The position numbers and the translations under genes are program-made. The notes beneath the pieces were generated by a model that was given only the letters and a program-made list of their open reading frames with translations, did no database searches and was not told where the DNA came from. From contig JAKFUV010000003.1 of the NCBI GenBank assembly GCA_021732485.1, forward strand, positions 62,001-126,000: DNA of 64,000 nucleotides, in the 5' to 3' direction. This document shows positions 46,292 to 55,430 of the stretch, one piece after another. This DNA comes from Hyphomicrobium sp. (lineage in GTDB: Bacteria > Pseudomonadota > Alphaproteobacteria > Rhizobiales > Hyphomicrobiaceae). Numbering within the stretch: position 1 is the first letter of the stretch; each line of letters opens with the position of its first letter.

Positions 46292-47272
46292 TTGACGGCG
46301 CGCAGTGAGGCTATCGACATTCGCGCTAAGCGCGCGAAATTCGAAGATCCCGACTGGACGGCGCAGGGTGAAAGCCGGGCCCGGGTCGGCCTTCGTCATC
46401 TGGAGACGCTCTGGATCAATACCGGCACGCTGTGCAACATCACGTGTCGCAATTGCTATATCGAATCCAGCCCAACGAATGACCGGCTTGCCTACATCGA
46501 GGTCGCGGAGGTGGTTGCATTCCTCGACGAAGCCAAGGCCTTGGGCACGCGCGAGATCGGCTTTACCGGCGGCGAGCCGTTTCTCAATCCGGAATTCTGT
46601 ACGATGCTCGAGGCGGCATTGACGCGCGGCTTTGACGTCCTCGTTCTGACGAATGCGATGTTGCCGATGCAGCGACCCGGCATCAAGGAGCGAATGCTAG
46701 CTCTGCGCGCCATTCACACCGATCGCTTGAGAGTGCGGGTCAGCCTCGATCATTTCACCCAGGAGCTCCACGAAATCGAACGCGGTGCCGGCAGCTTTGC
46801 GAAAACCGTTGCCGGCTTGGACTGGCTGAACGACAACGCCTTCAAAACTGCCATCGCAGGGCGCTCGTGCTGGAACGAACCCGACGACGTCAGCCGCAAC
46901 GGTTATCGAGATCTGATCGCTGCCCACGGCTGGCGCATTGACGCCGACGATCGCGCCGCACTGATGCTGTTTCCTGAGATGGATGCGGCGTATGATGGTC
47001 CGGAAATCACCACGAAATGCTGGGATCTCTTGCGGCTCGATCCTGATGCAATGATGTGTGCGTCGTCGCGCATGGTCGTCAAGCGGCGCGGCGCAGCGAT
47101 GGCAACCGTGCTCCCGTGCACGCTGCTCCCTTATGAACTGGCCTTTGAAATGGGCTCTACTCTTGAGGCGGCCGCTCATGCCGATGGCGGCATGTTTGAC
47201 GCCGGTGCAGTGAAACTCTGCCACAAGAACTGCGCCAAATTCTGCGTTCTCGGCGGCGGCAGTTGTTCTTAA
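46292..47272 (+). CDS. radical SAM enzyme with cysteine-rich C-terminus
   Basis: A 326-residue protein starting at TTG 46292, chosen because GGAGG lies five bases upstream; a GTG at 46238 would add 18 residues without such a site. The iron-sulfur/SAM motif CNITCRNC has Cys48, Cys52 and Cys55, and GFTGGEPF is the following GGEP motif. The C-terminal tail has Cys in LPCTLL, VKLCHKNCAKFC and GGSC, which could hold an auxiliary cluster as in SPASM-type enzymes. It resembles the arsenosugar radical SAM only in placement next to an ArsM, not clearly in its motifs. Substrate unknown. Confidence 0.85.
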   Translation: MTARSEAIDIRAKRAKFEDPDWTAQGESRARVGLRHLETLWINTGTLCNITCRNCYIESSPTNDRLAYIEVAEVVAFLDEAKALGTREIGFTGGEPFLNPEFCTMLEAALTRGFDVLVLTNAMLPMQRPGIKERMLALRAIHTDRLRVRVSLDHFTQELHEIERGAGSFAKTVAGLDWLNDNAFKTAIAGRSCWNEPDDVSRNGYRDLIAAHGWRIDADDRAALMLFPEMDAAYDGPEITTKCWDLLRLDPDAMMCASSRMVVKRRGAAMATVLPCTLLPYELAFEMGSTLEAAAHADGGMFDAGAVKLCHKNCAKFCVLGGGSCS

Positions 47273-47306
47273 AAAAAAATGCCCCGAGATGGCATCACCT
47301 CGGGGC
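47271..47306 (-). terminator. terminator of mscL, overlapping the radical SAM stop
   Basis: An 11-bp stem with one A-C mismatch (47281-47291 with 47296-47306, loop GCAT) is followed on the minus strand by nine Ts. On the plus strand the same T-run appears as A, so it serves mscL chiefly. It touches the last codon of the radical SAM gene, so it could also stop that transcript. Confidence 0.85.
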
Positions 47307-47334
47307 GCGCGACCTTGAGTTTACACGAGTTCGC

Positions 47335-47721
47335 CTACCGCTTGGCGAGCAAATCGCGAATTTCCTTCAAATACATTTCGCTCGCCGGCGGAGGTGGCGC
47401 GGCTACGACAGGCGCTGGCTTTTTCATTGAATTGACGCCCTTCACCAGCAAAAAAATCGCAAAGGCAGTGATGAAGAACTTGATGATAGCGTTGAGAAAC
47501 AGGCCATATTTGATCAACACCGGGTCGGTGCCAGTCGGCAGGCCCACAGCCAAGCTCGAAAAATCGACACCCGCCATCAATGCACCAACCGGCGGCATGA
47601 CGATATTGTCGACCAAAGTCGACACAATTGGCGCAAACGCGGCGCCCATGATCACGCCGACGGCGAGATCGAGAACGTTGCCACGCATGGCAAACTCTTT
47701 GAATTCATCTAGCATGCTCAT
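47335..47721 (-). CDS. mscL: large-conductance mechanosensitive channel
   Basis: Opens a wide pore when membrane tension rises under hypo-osmotic shock. The 128-residue protein has the conserved N-terminal helix and first membrane segment (EFKEFAMRGNVLDLAVGVIMGAAFAPIVSTLV), the periplasmic loop, the second helix, and the C-terminal cytoplasmic bundle region with a Pro/Ala-rich linker and KEIRDLLAKR. The start is the ATG at 47721 with GAAGGA upstream; the longer open frame is leader. It is convergent with the radical SAM gene. Confidence 0.97.
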   Translation of the reverse strand: MSMLDEFKEFAMRGNVLDLAVGVIMGAAFAPIVSTLVDNIVMPPVGALMAGVDFSSLAVGLPTGTDPVLIKYGLFLNAIIKFFITAFAIFLLVKGVNSMKKPAPVVAAPPPPASEMYLKEIRDLLAKR

Positions 47722-48119
47722 TGCGTTCGTCCTTCCCGGTTGACTGTAGATCTCAAATTCGGTGTCAGTGTTACAGAGCCCACTGCCCAAAGGAGAGGGT
47801 GGCTCGCGCCGCTCGCTGTGACGAAACCGGCCCGGTCGTTCAGCTGCGAAATCGCGGCGTTATTGGTGATTTTTTGCATCGATTCGCTTGGCAACGATAA
47901 AAGATAGCCTTGACATTCACAATGATGGGCAGCGCTGCGTAAGTGTTATTCAAATTCCGGGCAAGATCGATGCGAGACCGGCTCGAAGTCCACCTACGGC
48001 CCGCACTACGTCCAAAATAGTGCGGTATCTCGTGCCGCGTTGAACACCAGATATGATAAGATTGAAATCTGCGATCGGGCAAGCAAAGGCCCGGTAAAGT
48101 GACCGGGGAGCGAGCCGTT
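47722..48119. other. 398-base control region between mscL and the symporter genes
   Basis: No gene is seen. It must carry the promoters of mscL (minus) and the symporter pair (plus). A perfect 8-bp inverted repeat CCGCACTA / TAGTGCGG (48001-48008 with 48018-48025, 9-nt loop) lies about 95 bases before the symporter small subunit and may be an operator or leader hairpin. Confidence 0.45.
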
Positions 48120-48380
48120 ATGATTGAGCGCAAAGAACGCAAACCTTATTGGCGCGACACGAAATGGCAGATGCTCGCCAGCTTGTTGCCTTTCTTGGCC
48201 GTGATGATTGTTCTGCCGCAGTACGCCGAACAGCTCAACGGGGAAAGATTTTTGGGATTTCCGCTGGGCTATTTGTTAGCCGCGCATGGGTTCTTCATCA
48301 TCGCAATCGTCACGGTGGCTAGCTACGTGAACCGACAAAACGCCATCGATCACTGGCATGGCGCCAACGAAGATCAATAG
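48120..48380 (+). CDS. DUF4212 small subunit of a sodium/solute symporter
   Basis: An 86-residue protein with two membrane helices (about residues 18-37 and 50-72). The motif YW+DTK near the N-terminus and FGFPLGYLLAAHGFFI-like core are typical of the DUF4212 family. It is always found beside the large symporter of the VC_2705 type, as here (13 bases upstream). It probably stabilises or modulates that transporter. ATG 48120 has GGGGAG upstream; the frame continues further up from a GTG. Confidence 0.88.
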   Translation: MIERKERKPYWRDTKWQMLASLLPFLAVMIVLPQYAEQLNGERFLGFPLGYLLAAHGFFIIAIVTVASYVNRQNAIDHWHGANEDQ

Positions 48381-48393
48381 GAAGTCAGGTTTT

Positions 48394-50229
48394 ATGACGT
48401 TCGGCGCTCGTTCCCGGCTGGTCAATCCGCGTCTCGGCACATATTTCAGCATCTTCGCCAGTTTGTTCGCGGCCCTCGTTCTGCTGGCCCTCATCTTCGA
48501 GCAATTGCGCATCGAGGATGGCTGGTTGCGGATCGCGTTGTTCGTCGGGCCGGTCGTCCTCTATTGCGCCATTGGCCTCGCCGTCGCGACGCAGGACACC
48601 CTCGGGTTTTTCGCCGCCGGACGGCGCGTGCCGGCAGCCTACTCCGGCTTGGTGCTGGCGATATCTTCGCTCGGCGCGACATTTATCGTGGCCGGTTGCG
48701 GCGCGTTCTTTTTTGCCGGCTTCGACGCTTTGGTTTTGATGGTTGGTGCCATCTCTGGGCTCGTCGTCATGGCAATGGTGCTGGCTCCATTCTATCGCAA
48801 ATTCGGGGCTTTTACGGTGCCGAGCTACCTTGGCCGGAGATTTGAAAGTAAAACCGTTCGATTGACGTCGGCGATCGTGGCGACGGTGCCGATGCTGCTT
48901 GTCATGGCGGCCGAATTGAAACTTGGCGGCGCCATCGCCGGGCAGCTGGTCGGCGCCGATCCTGCAATTTTTGTCGTGCTCCTCGCAGCGATTGTGGCGC
49001 TGTGCGTCGGGCCTGGCGGCATGCGGTCATTCACCTGGACGGCGGTGGCACAAGCCATTGCCGTTCTGATCTCGATCATGGCCGTGGCAACCGTCGTTTC
49101 GATCGTCGTGACGGCGCTGCCAATCCCGCAGTTGGCAAACGGTCCGCTCGTGCGTGGGTTAGTGCGTCAGGAAGTCAACGAAGGCTTGTCGCTGATCGGC
49201 GTTTGGCCACTCGCCTTCGGTTTGCCGGGCGAGGGCATGCACGTGCTGAGCAAACCCTATACCCAACCGTTCGGAACGGTCGGCTCTCTCGCGTTTGTCA
49301 TCGGCAGCCTGACGATTGCGGCTGGCGTGGCATCGGCGCCATGGCTGCTTCCGCGCGTTGCCGTCGCGCCAGGAATTTACGAAGCGCGTAAGTCACTCGG
49401 TTGGTCGACAGTGTTTGCCGGTTTCGTCATGCTGACGTTGTCGTCAGTTGCCGTGTTCATGCGTGACTTCGCTCTCGATGCGGTCATCAGCGATCGTATT
49501 GGACCACTGCCTGCTTGGCTTAAGCAGGCGGCGTCGCTCGGGTTCGTATCCTATGACGCGGATGCAACCCGGCTTGATTTTGCGTCATTGGCATTCAATC
49601 GCGACAGCATTCTATTTGCCCTCCCCGTTGCCGCTGAACTTCCACTGGTGTTCTGCTACGTTCTGATGGCCGCGGGTTTGGCTGCGGCCTTGGTATCGGC
49701 TGGCGCGACAGCGGTATCATTGGCCGCCATTCTCGGAGAAGATGTGGTGCAAGGCCTATCGTGGGAGCCGGAGTCGAAAGAAAATCGTGTGTGGATCTCG
49801 CGCGGTTTCGTTGGCATTGCGCTGATCGCCGGTTCGGCTCTGACCGCCTTGGCCCCGACCGATCCGCTGCAACTCGTGCTTTGGGCTCTCGGCCTCACTG
49901 GCGCCAGTTTGTTTTCAGTTTTGACACTATCGATTTGGTGGAAGCGCTTGACGACGGCGGGCGCGGTTTGCGGCATCGTTTCCGGATTTGGCGTTGCGGC
50001 GACGTCGATTTATTTGGGCGAATCTGGCGCCATCAGCGTGCCGGGAAGTATCGCCGGCTGCTTTGGCATTGTGGCAAGTGCCGGCGTGGCATTGCTGGTC
50101 AGCGTCATGCGTCGTGAAGCCAGCCGCCACGCACTTGAAGTCGTGCGTGACATCCGCATACCCGGTGGACAAATTATCTACGATCGCGACATGCAGCGAT
50201 TACAACTGAAAAAGCACTCGCGGACATGA
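48394..50229 (+). CDS. sodium/solute symporter, VC_2705 family
   Basis: A 611-residue SSS-family permease with about 13 hydrophobic segments. Family blocks include the FFAAGRRVPAAYSGLVLAISSLGATF entry, GGMRSFTWTAVAQA, and the terminal helices before a short cytoplasmic tail. It works with the DUF4212 partner and likely takes up a small carboxylate (acetate, propionate, pyruvate or lactate) with sodium; the solute is not determined here. The start at ATG 48394 puts it 13 bases after its partner; the upstream in-frame part overlaps it. Confidence 0.9.
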   Translation: MTFGARSRLVNPRLGTYFSIFASLFAALVLLALIFEQLRIEDGWLRIALFVGPVVLYCAIGLAVATQDTLGFFAAGRRVPAAYSGLVLAISSLGATFIVAGCGAFFFAGFDALVLMVGAISGLVVMAMVLAPFYRKFGAFTVPSYLGRRFESKTVRLTSAIVATVPMLLVMAAELKLGGAIAGQLVGADPAIFVVLLAAIVALCVGPGGMRSFTWTAVAQAIAVLISIMAVATVVSIVVTALPIPQLANGPLVRGLVRQEVNEGLSLIGVWPLAFGLPGEGMHVLSKPYTQPFGTVGSLAFVIGSLTIAAGVASAPWLLPRVAVAPGIYEARKSLGWSTVFAGFVMLTLSSVAVFMRDFALDAVISDRIGPLPAWLKQAASLGFVSYDADATRLDFASLAFNRDSILFALPVAAELPLVFCYVLMAAGLAAALVSAGATAVSLAAILGEDVVQGLSWEPESKENRVWISRGFVGIALIAGSALTALAPTDPLQLVLWALGLTGASLFSVLTLSIWWKRLTTAGAVCGIVSGFGVAATSIYLGESGAISVPGSIAGCFGIVASAGVALLVSVMRREASRHALEVVRDIRIPGGQIIYDRDMQRLQLKKHSRT

Positions 50230-50313
50230 CACTGGTGCGTGGCACTTCGAAATTCTTGAACCTTCACCTGTCCGCCCGTTGTGCACGCCGACACCCGGTG
50301 GCGTCCGCCCGAG

Positions 50314-51330
50314 ATGGATGATCGAATGCCGTCGCGTGCAAGGCTGAACCACTATCCACCGGTGCAGCCGTATCGCGAGCACCGCTTGACTGTCGGCGAC
50401 GGACACATCCTGCACATCGAAGAATGTGGAAATCCGAAAGGGCAACCGGTCGTCGTACTGCATGGTGGGCCCGGTGGCGGATGCAATCCGACGATGCGGC
50501 GATTTCACGATCCTCAACGCTATCGCATCGTCCTCTTCGATCAGCGAGGCTGTGGCCGTTCAACACCGAACGCCTCGCTCGACCACAATACAACGCAACA
50601 TCTCATCGACGACATGGAACGCATTCGCAGTTTCCTTGCCATCGGTCGCTGGCATATCTTCGGCGGCTCCTGGGGCTCGACGCTCGGGCTTGCCTATGCT
50701 CAGCAGCACGCTGCGCAAGTGATGTCGATGGTGCTGCGTGGCATCTTCCTGATGACGAAAACTGAACTCCAGTGGTTCTATCAGGACGGCTGCAAGCGGT
50801 TATTTCCGGAGGCCTTCGCGGACTTCGAGCGATTAATTCCGGAGACCGAGCGCGGCGACATGATTGGCGCCTATCATCGCCGGTTGATATCGGCGGATCA
50901 GACGCTGCAGCGCCAGGCTGCGCGCAGTTGGAGCGCTTGGGAAGGGTCGAGACTTTCGTTGCTGCCTGAACCCGAGCGCGTCGCGCGATTTGCCGCCGAC
51001 AGCTACGCGCTCGCCTTCGCACGCATCGAAGCGCATTATTTCGTCAACTGTGGCTTCTTAGAATTCGACGGTGCACTCTTGCAGCACGCCGACAAACTGG
51101 CCGGCATACCCGGCATTATCGTCCATGGCCGCTACGATGTCGTGACGCCGGTGCGTGCAGCGTATCGATTGCATCGCGCGTGGCCCGGATCGGATTTGCG
51201 CATCGTTGCCGACGCTGGACATGCGATGTCGGAACCAAGCATCGTGCATGAACTCATCTCCGCAACCAACCGTGTCGCCGGATTGCCGCTCGCCGCGATT
51301 TACAACGCGCCCGAACCCGGTGCCGCTTGA
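50314..51330 (+). CDS. pip: proline iminopeptidase
   Basis: An alpha/beta-hydrolase that removes N-terminal proline from peptides. The 338-residue protein has HGGPGGGCNP (oxyanion-hole motif), DQRGCGRSTP, the nucleophile Ser in GGSWGS, the Asp in HGRYDVVTP and the His in DAGHAMSEP. All match the S33 PIP subgroup. Start ATG 50314 or ATG 50326; neither has a strong ribosome site. Its last 31 bases overlap the end of a convergent gene. Confidence 0.94.
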   Translation: MDDRMPSRARLNHYPPVQPYREHRLTVGDGHILHIEECGNPKGQPVVVLHGGPGGGCNPTMRRFHDPQRYRIVLFDQRGCGRSTPNASLDHNTTQHLIDDMERIRSFLAIGRWHIFGGSWGSTLGLAYAQQHAAQVMSMVLRGIFLMTKTELQWFYQDGCKRLFPEAFADFERLIPETERGDMIGAYHRRLISADQTLQRQAARSWSAWEGSRLSLLPEPERVARFAADSYALAFARIEAHYFVNCGFLEFDGALLQHADKLAGIPGIIVHGRYDVVTPVRAAYRLHRAWPGSDLRIVADAGHAMSEPSIVHELISATNRVAGLPLAAIYNAPEPGAA

Positions 51331-51863
51331 GGTGTGCTTTCAGGGGCGGGGCTGGGCGCGGTATCAGGCAGCGGCGAAGGTGCCTGATACTTCTGCACCC
51401 GATCGCGAAGCTTCTTGAAGACGCGTTCGACATAGTCGAGCGCTTGGTCGATCTCTTGTTCCGATGGCAACTGCGCCTTGCCGTTCGGAGTATCAATGGG
51501 CGGGATCTCCGTCGGCGGTGCCGCAACTTTCAGGCGGTCTTCAAGAGCCTGTACACGGTCGCGCAGATCCCGGTTCTCGGTTTCAAGTCTCGATGTTTCA
51601 TCCCCCGTGCGCGCGGATGAGCGATCGGGCAAGGGTTCGCACGACCAAGTTTGCTCCTTGCCGGTACACAGCGCCACGCCGCCGGTTTGTGTATCGAGGC
51701 GAATGAAACCGCCGTCGACGGGGGTCATCGTATAGCGGCCGGCACCGTTGTCCGGCTGCTGGGCACGCGCAGGGAATTGCAAGGCCCCGTAAAACACGAG
51801 GCTTACTCCGATCAAAACGACGACCAACGATGGGTGACGAGCTACGCGCATTTGCGTCTCCAC
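51300..51863 (-). CDS. exported protein of unknown function, conserved in Hyphomicrobiales
   Basis: A 187-residue protein with a signal peptide (VVVLIGVSLVFYGALQFPARAQ) and then the block RYTMTPVDGGFIRLDTQTGGVALCT, a pattern I recognise from unnamed proteins of this order. A middle coiled coil (RLETENRDLRDRVQALEDRL) and a Pro-rich end follow. Its two cysteines, in VALCTGK and WSCEP, may pair in the periplasm. No function is known. Its 3' end overlaps pip by 31 bases in opposite orientation. Confidence 0.75.
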   Translation of the reverse strand: METQMRVARHPSLVVVLIGVSLVFYGALQFPARAQQPDNGAGRYTMTPVDGGFIRLDTQTGGVALCTGKEQTWSCEPLPDRSSARTGDETSRLETENRDLRDRVQALEDRLKVAAPPTEIPPIDTPNGKAQLPSEQEIDQALDYVERVFKKLRDRVQKYQAPSPLPDTAPSPAPESTPQAAPGSGAL

Positions 51864-52214
51864 AAATTGACCAGCAGGCGGCGGCCCGGCGGCGATGTTT
51901 GAATAAATGCTCCTTATGGCAACACGGTGCTGCCGAATCAGATGCGGCCAGTGCCGAGCGAGGCCCGCCGGATGCCTGCCCTTAGATTCATCAAAATATT
52001 GAAAAATATAGACATTTTCAGATGTGCTCAGACTTTAACGGTCCGTTTACTGCAGGCTGAGACTGTCACGCTTGAGCTTGAATCGTGCCGCGTCCGGCTT
52101 TGAACCGCTTAGCGTTATGCGGGCACGGACGGCGTGTTGCTGCCCACCCCTCCCATTTCAGCGCGGCGCGAAGAGCAAGGACTGCGCCGATGGCGTGCGC
52201 CTCGAGGGAATGAC
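51864..52214. other. 351-base region with a CtrA-box-like site before the PodJ-like gene
   Basis: No gene is seen. It carries GATTC (a GANTC methylation site, 51985-51989) and TTAA-N7-TTTA at 52035-52049. These lie about 165 bases upstream of the PodJ-like gene. An AT-rich tract surrounds them. Confidence 0.45.
52035..52049 (+). promoter_or_regulatory. near-consensus CtrA box before the PodJ-like gene
   Basis: TTAACGGTCCGTTTA fits TTAAC-N6-TTAAC with one change (TTTAC for TTAAC in the second half). It lies about 165 bases before ATG 52215. CtrA is a plausible regulator of a polarity gene in this group, but the site is only a sequence match. Confidence 0.35.
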
Positions 52215-55199
52215 ATGGCAAAGACGGATTGGATCGACGATGTCGGCGACGCCAGCGGGGCGTTTGGCATCGACGGCGCGTCGCACGCCAAGGCGGGCGG
52301 ATTGAAGAGACTGTTGTCTTCCATCGTCGATCAACTCAGCGAAGCCGATCGCCGCCATACCGACGCGCTGCAGCACATGCAGGAAAAATTGGCGTCGATG
52401 GGAAAAGATGCGACGACGATGCGCAGTCGTATTCCAGATCAATTCGCTCCGGCCTTTGAACGGATCGAATCCGGTGTCGCGGAACTTGCATACCGCATAT
52501 CGGAGTCATCTTCCCATTCCTCCGTGACGTCGGACAATGGCGTGGCAGCCGCGTCGTCGATCAGCTATGGCATGCCACCGATGGCTCCTGCTCGGTCTGC
52601 GCATCAGCTCGGGGAAGGTCCTAAAGCGTTGCGCTCTGCCGAGCACGGATTTGTCGCGACACCTCGTCAGACGATGACTGACGATGCGTTCGACGTCATA
52701 GAATCGAGTCTGCCAGAAGCAGATCGTAATCCGTGGCAAAGCGCTTCCGCTGACGTTCTGAAAACGCTCTACGCACCGAGCGACGAAGATTTCCGCCTGA
52801 CCAACGAGCCGCATCGGACCATTCCGTCATCGCCGCTTTCAGACTTTGCGACAACGGTCGACGAAGCTTGGCTCGAAATGCGGTTTGCCGATATCGCGCG
52901 TCGGCTCGACGAAAGCATTGCCGACATTCGGCCAGACCAGGCATTTTTTGCCTTAGGTCAACGTCTTGAAAGTGTCGAGCAGAACGTTTCGCAGGCGCTG
53001 CAGGAAGTCGCAGGACGCAGCGAAGTCGAGGCCATTCGAATCATAGAAACCCACATCGGCGAGATTGCAAATCATCTCGATCATACGAGTGGACAGCTCT
53101 CCCGACTGGATTTGATCGAAACGCAATTGCACGAAATTGCGGAGCGCCTTGCCGGTGCACAGCGCGCGTCGTCCGACGTCACGTCAGACAGCGCTCGGCC
53201 GTTTGCTGAAGACGTCCACGCTGTGGCCCACGCCGCTGTCGAGCAGGCCATGCGTAGATTTGCAGATATTGTTCCCGCAGCGCCGGCGTCCGGCAATGAT
53301 GACATGCGCCACCTGATGCAGACCTTCATGTCTGAGAGCCGTCAGGGCGAGGAAACGACCAACGCGCTGCTCGACACGCTGCAACAAGCCATGATCCGCC
53401 TTTTGGATCGCGTCGATGCGATGGAAGAGTCGCAGCACAACCACACGGCATATTCGTACACAACGCCGCTCGACATTCCGCGGGAAAACTTGCGGTTTGA
53501 ATCAGAACCGACGTCGAGCGCCGCGCTGAACGCTGCAGTCGCTGCAGTCGCGTTGGCCCAGCCAGTGGCTTCGCCTGAGCCGGATTTTCATTCGAGCGAC
53601 TATTCAGTTCGCGTTTCGGCTGTCGCTGGCGAACAATCTACGCCGCCACAGCCTATGCGTGGGCCAGACAAAATCCGCCAGGATTTTATTGCCGATGCGC
53701 GCCGCGCAAAATTGCGTCTCGCCGCCGCTGATGAGGCTGGCGATCACGCGGTAATGCCGACCGTTGCCAGCAATTCAGCCAGCCAGGATGCCGCCGGACG
53801 TCGACCGATCACCAGCGGAAATGCCGCTGTTCGCTCAAAAGTTTCGCCAAAGAATTCAGCGCGGCCAACGTCGGCTCGGCGGCTTACGGCGATGGCACTA
53901 GGTGCGATGGCCATCGTCGGCGGACTTTGGGTCGCTCTCGATGCGGGCAATAGCCAGCCGATGATCGCGACGCCCGCCGGTGCGACGGCGCCCATTGGCG
54001 CGTTGGACGCTGGTTCAAGCGCGGGACCCGTGACGGAAAAGACGGGTACCTCCGATAACGCTGCGAAGTCGGCAGACGGGCCTGCTGAGGGGACAGCGGG
54101 CAATAGCGCTCTGCCGACGCCGGACGTCAATGACGGCCGCGACCAATCCGGCAACACGGGAGTGCCGGAAGGAACGCGCGGTGAAATCGTTCCTGATAAT
54201 CTGACCGTTGGTCAAGCGTCAGTGCCCATGCTTGGCATCGCCGTCGAAAGCAAAGCGCCAATGTCAGCCGGCGAAATGGAACGAGCGCAGCGCCGCCAAT
54301 CGATGGCCGCCATGTCGAGCAAACTGGGTCGCGCGGCAGCATCGATCAATAATGGCATCTCAACGCCAATTTCACTTCTACCGTCCGATGCCGAACACGC
54401 AGCAGTCGTGCGCGACGGAGCGGCAGCGCCTGCGCTCCCGAAATCATCGCAATCACAAGCAACAGCGTCGATGTTTTCCGAACAGCAAACGTCGGCGTTG
54501 ACAGGCGGCGCCGCTCAATCTGCGGCGCTAGACTTGCCGCCTGCCGTCGTCGGCCCGCTTTCGCTTCGGCTCGCGGCGGCCAATGGTGATCCGTCGGCTG
54601 AGTTCGATGTCGGGGCGCGACTGGCTGAAGGCAAAGGCGGCGTGCCGAACTACAAGGAAGCCGCGAAATGGTATCAGCGCTCGGCAGATCGCGGATTTGC
54701 CCAGTCGCAATATCGGCTAGGAACGCTCTACGAACGCGGCCTTGGCTTGAAGGCCGATCCTGCTCGGGCTCAATCTTGGTATGAGCGTGCAGCAGAACTT
54801 GGCAACACCAAAGCCATGCACAATCTTGCTGTTCTCAGCGCCAATCAAAATCACGGGTCGCCGGACTACGCGACCGCCGCCCGCTGGTTCACGCAGGCGG
54901 CAGACCGGGGGCTTTCCGATAGCCAATTCAATCTGGCGGTGTTGCACGAAAACGGCCTCGGCGTGCCGGCTGACCTGCTGCAAGCCTACAAGTGGCTGTC
55001 GCTTGCTGCGCGCGGTGGCGATAAAGAAGCGATCCGCCGCCGTGATATTTTGAAAGGCAAGTTGACGGCCGAGGATCTCGCCAAGGCGGAAGATTTGCTT
55101 CGCTCCTGGAAGCCTAAAGCGACGGATGCACTGACCAATGACGCCCGAACCGCGGGCGACGCGTGGAAGAAAAATCCGCAAAACGGCGTTAACGGCTAA
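52215..55199 (+). CDS. PodJ-like polarity/envelope protein with Sel1 repeats
   Basis: 994 residues from ATG 52215 (GAGGGA upstream). Residues 1-540 are cytoplasmic and acidic, with stretches likely to form coiled coils (about 60-115, 230-315 and 330-410). One membrane helix, AMALGAMAIVGGLWVAL, lies at about 558-575. A disordered periplasmic linker is followed by four and a half Sel1-type repeats at about 785-960, with the AxWYxRAAxxG pattern. This order of parts is that of PodJ, which places polar proteins. The usual C-terminal peptidoglycan-binding domain is not seen. Alternatively it is one of several unnamed Sel1 envelope proteins. Confidence 0.78.
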   Translation: MAKTDWIDDVGDASGAFGIDGASHAKAGGLKRLLSSIVDQLSEADRRHTDALQHMQEKLASMGKDATTMRSRIPDQFAPAFERIESGVAELAYRISESSSHSSVTSDNGVAAASSISYGMPPMAPARSAHQLGEGPKALRSAEHGFVATPRQTMTDDAFDVIESSLPEADRNPWQSASADVLKTLYAPSDEDFRLTNEPHRTIPSSPLSDFATTVDEAWLEMRFADIARRLDESIADIRPDQAFFALGQRLESVEQNVSQALQEVAGRSEVEAIRIIETHIGEIANHLDHTSGQLSRLDLIETQLHEIAERLAGAQRASSDVTSDSARPFAEDVHAVAHAAVEQAMRRFADIVPAAPASGNDDMRHLMQTFMSESRQGEETTNALLDTLQQAMIRLLDRVDAMEESQHNHTAYSYTTPLDIPRENLRFESEPTSSAALNAAVAAVALAQPVASPEPDFHSSDYSVRVSAVAGEQSTPPQPMRGPDKIRQDFIADARRAKLRLAAADEAGDHAVMPTVASNSASQDAAGRRPITSGNAAVRSKVSPKNSARPTSARRLTAMALGAMAIVGGLWVALDAGNSQPMIATPAGATAPIGALDAGSSAGPVTEKTGTSDNAAKSADGPAEGTAGNSALPTPDVNDGRDQSGNTGVPEGTRGEIVPDNLTVGQASVPMLGIAVESKAPMSAGEMERAQRRQSMAAMSSKLGRAAASINNGISTPISLLPSDAEHAAVVRDGAAAPALPKSSQSQATASMFSEQQTSALTGGAAQSAALDLPPAVVGPLSLRLAAANGDPSAEFDVGARLAEGKGGVPNYKEAAKWYQRSADRGFAQSQYRLGTLYERGLGLKADPARAQSWYERAAELGNTKAMHNLAVLSANQNHGSPDYATAARWFTQAADRGLSDSQFNLAVLHENGLGVPADLLQAYKWLSLAARGGDKEAIRRRDILKGKLTAEDLAKAEDLLRSWKPKATDALTNDARTAGDAWKKNPQNGVNG

Positions 55200-55430
55200 T
55201 CGCTCCAGATTTCAAATGTCGGTCCGGTCAATGGCGATGGCGTGTCGACCGAGATGGAAGGTCCGTACGTGGTTGATGGCAGCGCTGCTGGCATGAACGT
55301 CATCGTAACATGCAGCTTTTTGCCGACTTGTGATGACGGTCAAGTTGGTGTCGGATAGAGCCGCTCACCTATCGGAGATGTGCACGCCACTCGTAGTGGA
55401 TCACATCGACCAAGCCAGCGGACGGCCGCA

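Noticed and set aside
45811-46308. 165-residue frame across arsM end and tRNA-Gly
   Set aside because: It translates through the tRNA gene and is a shadow of arsM.
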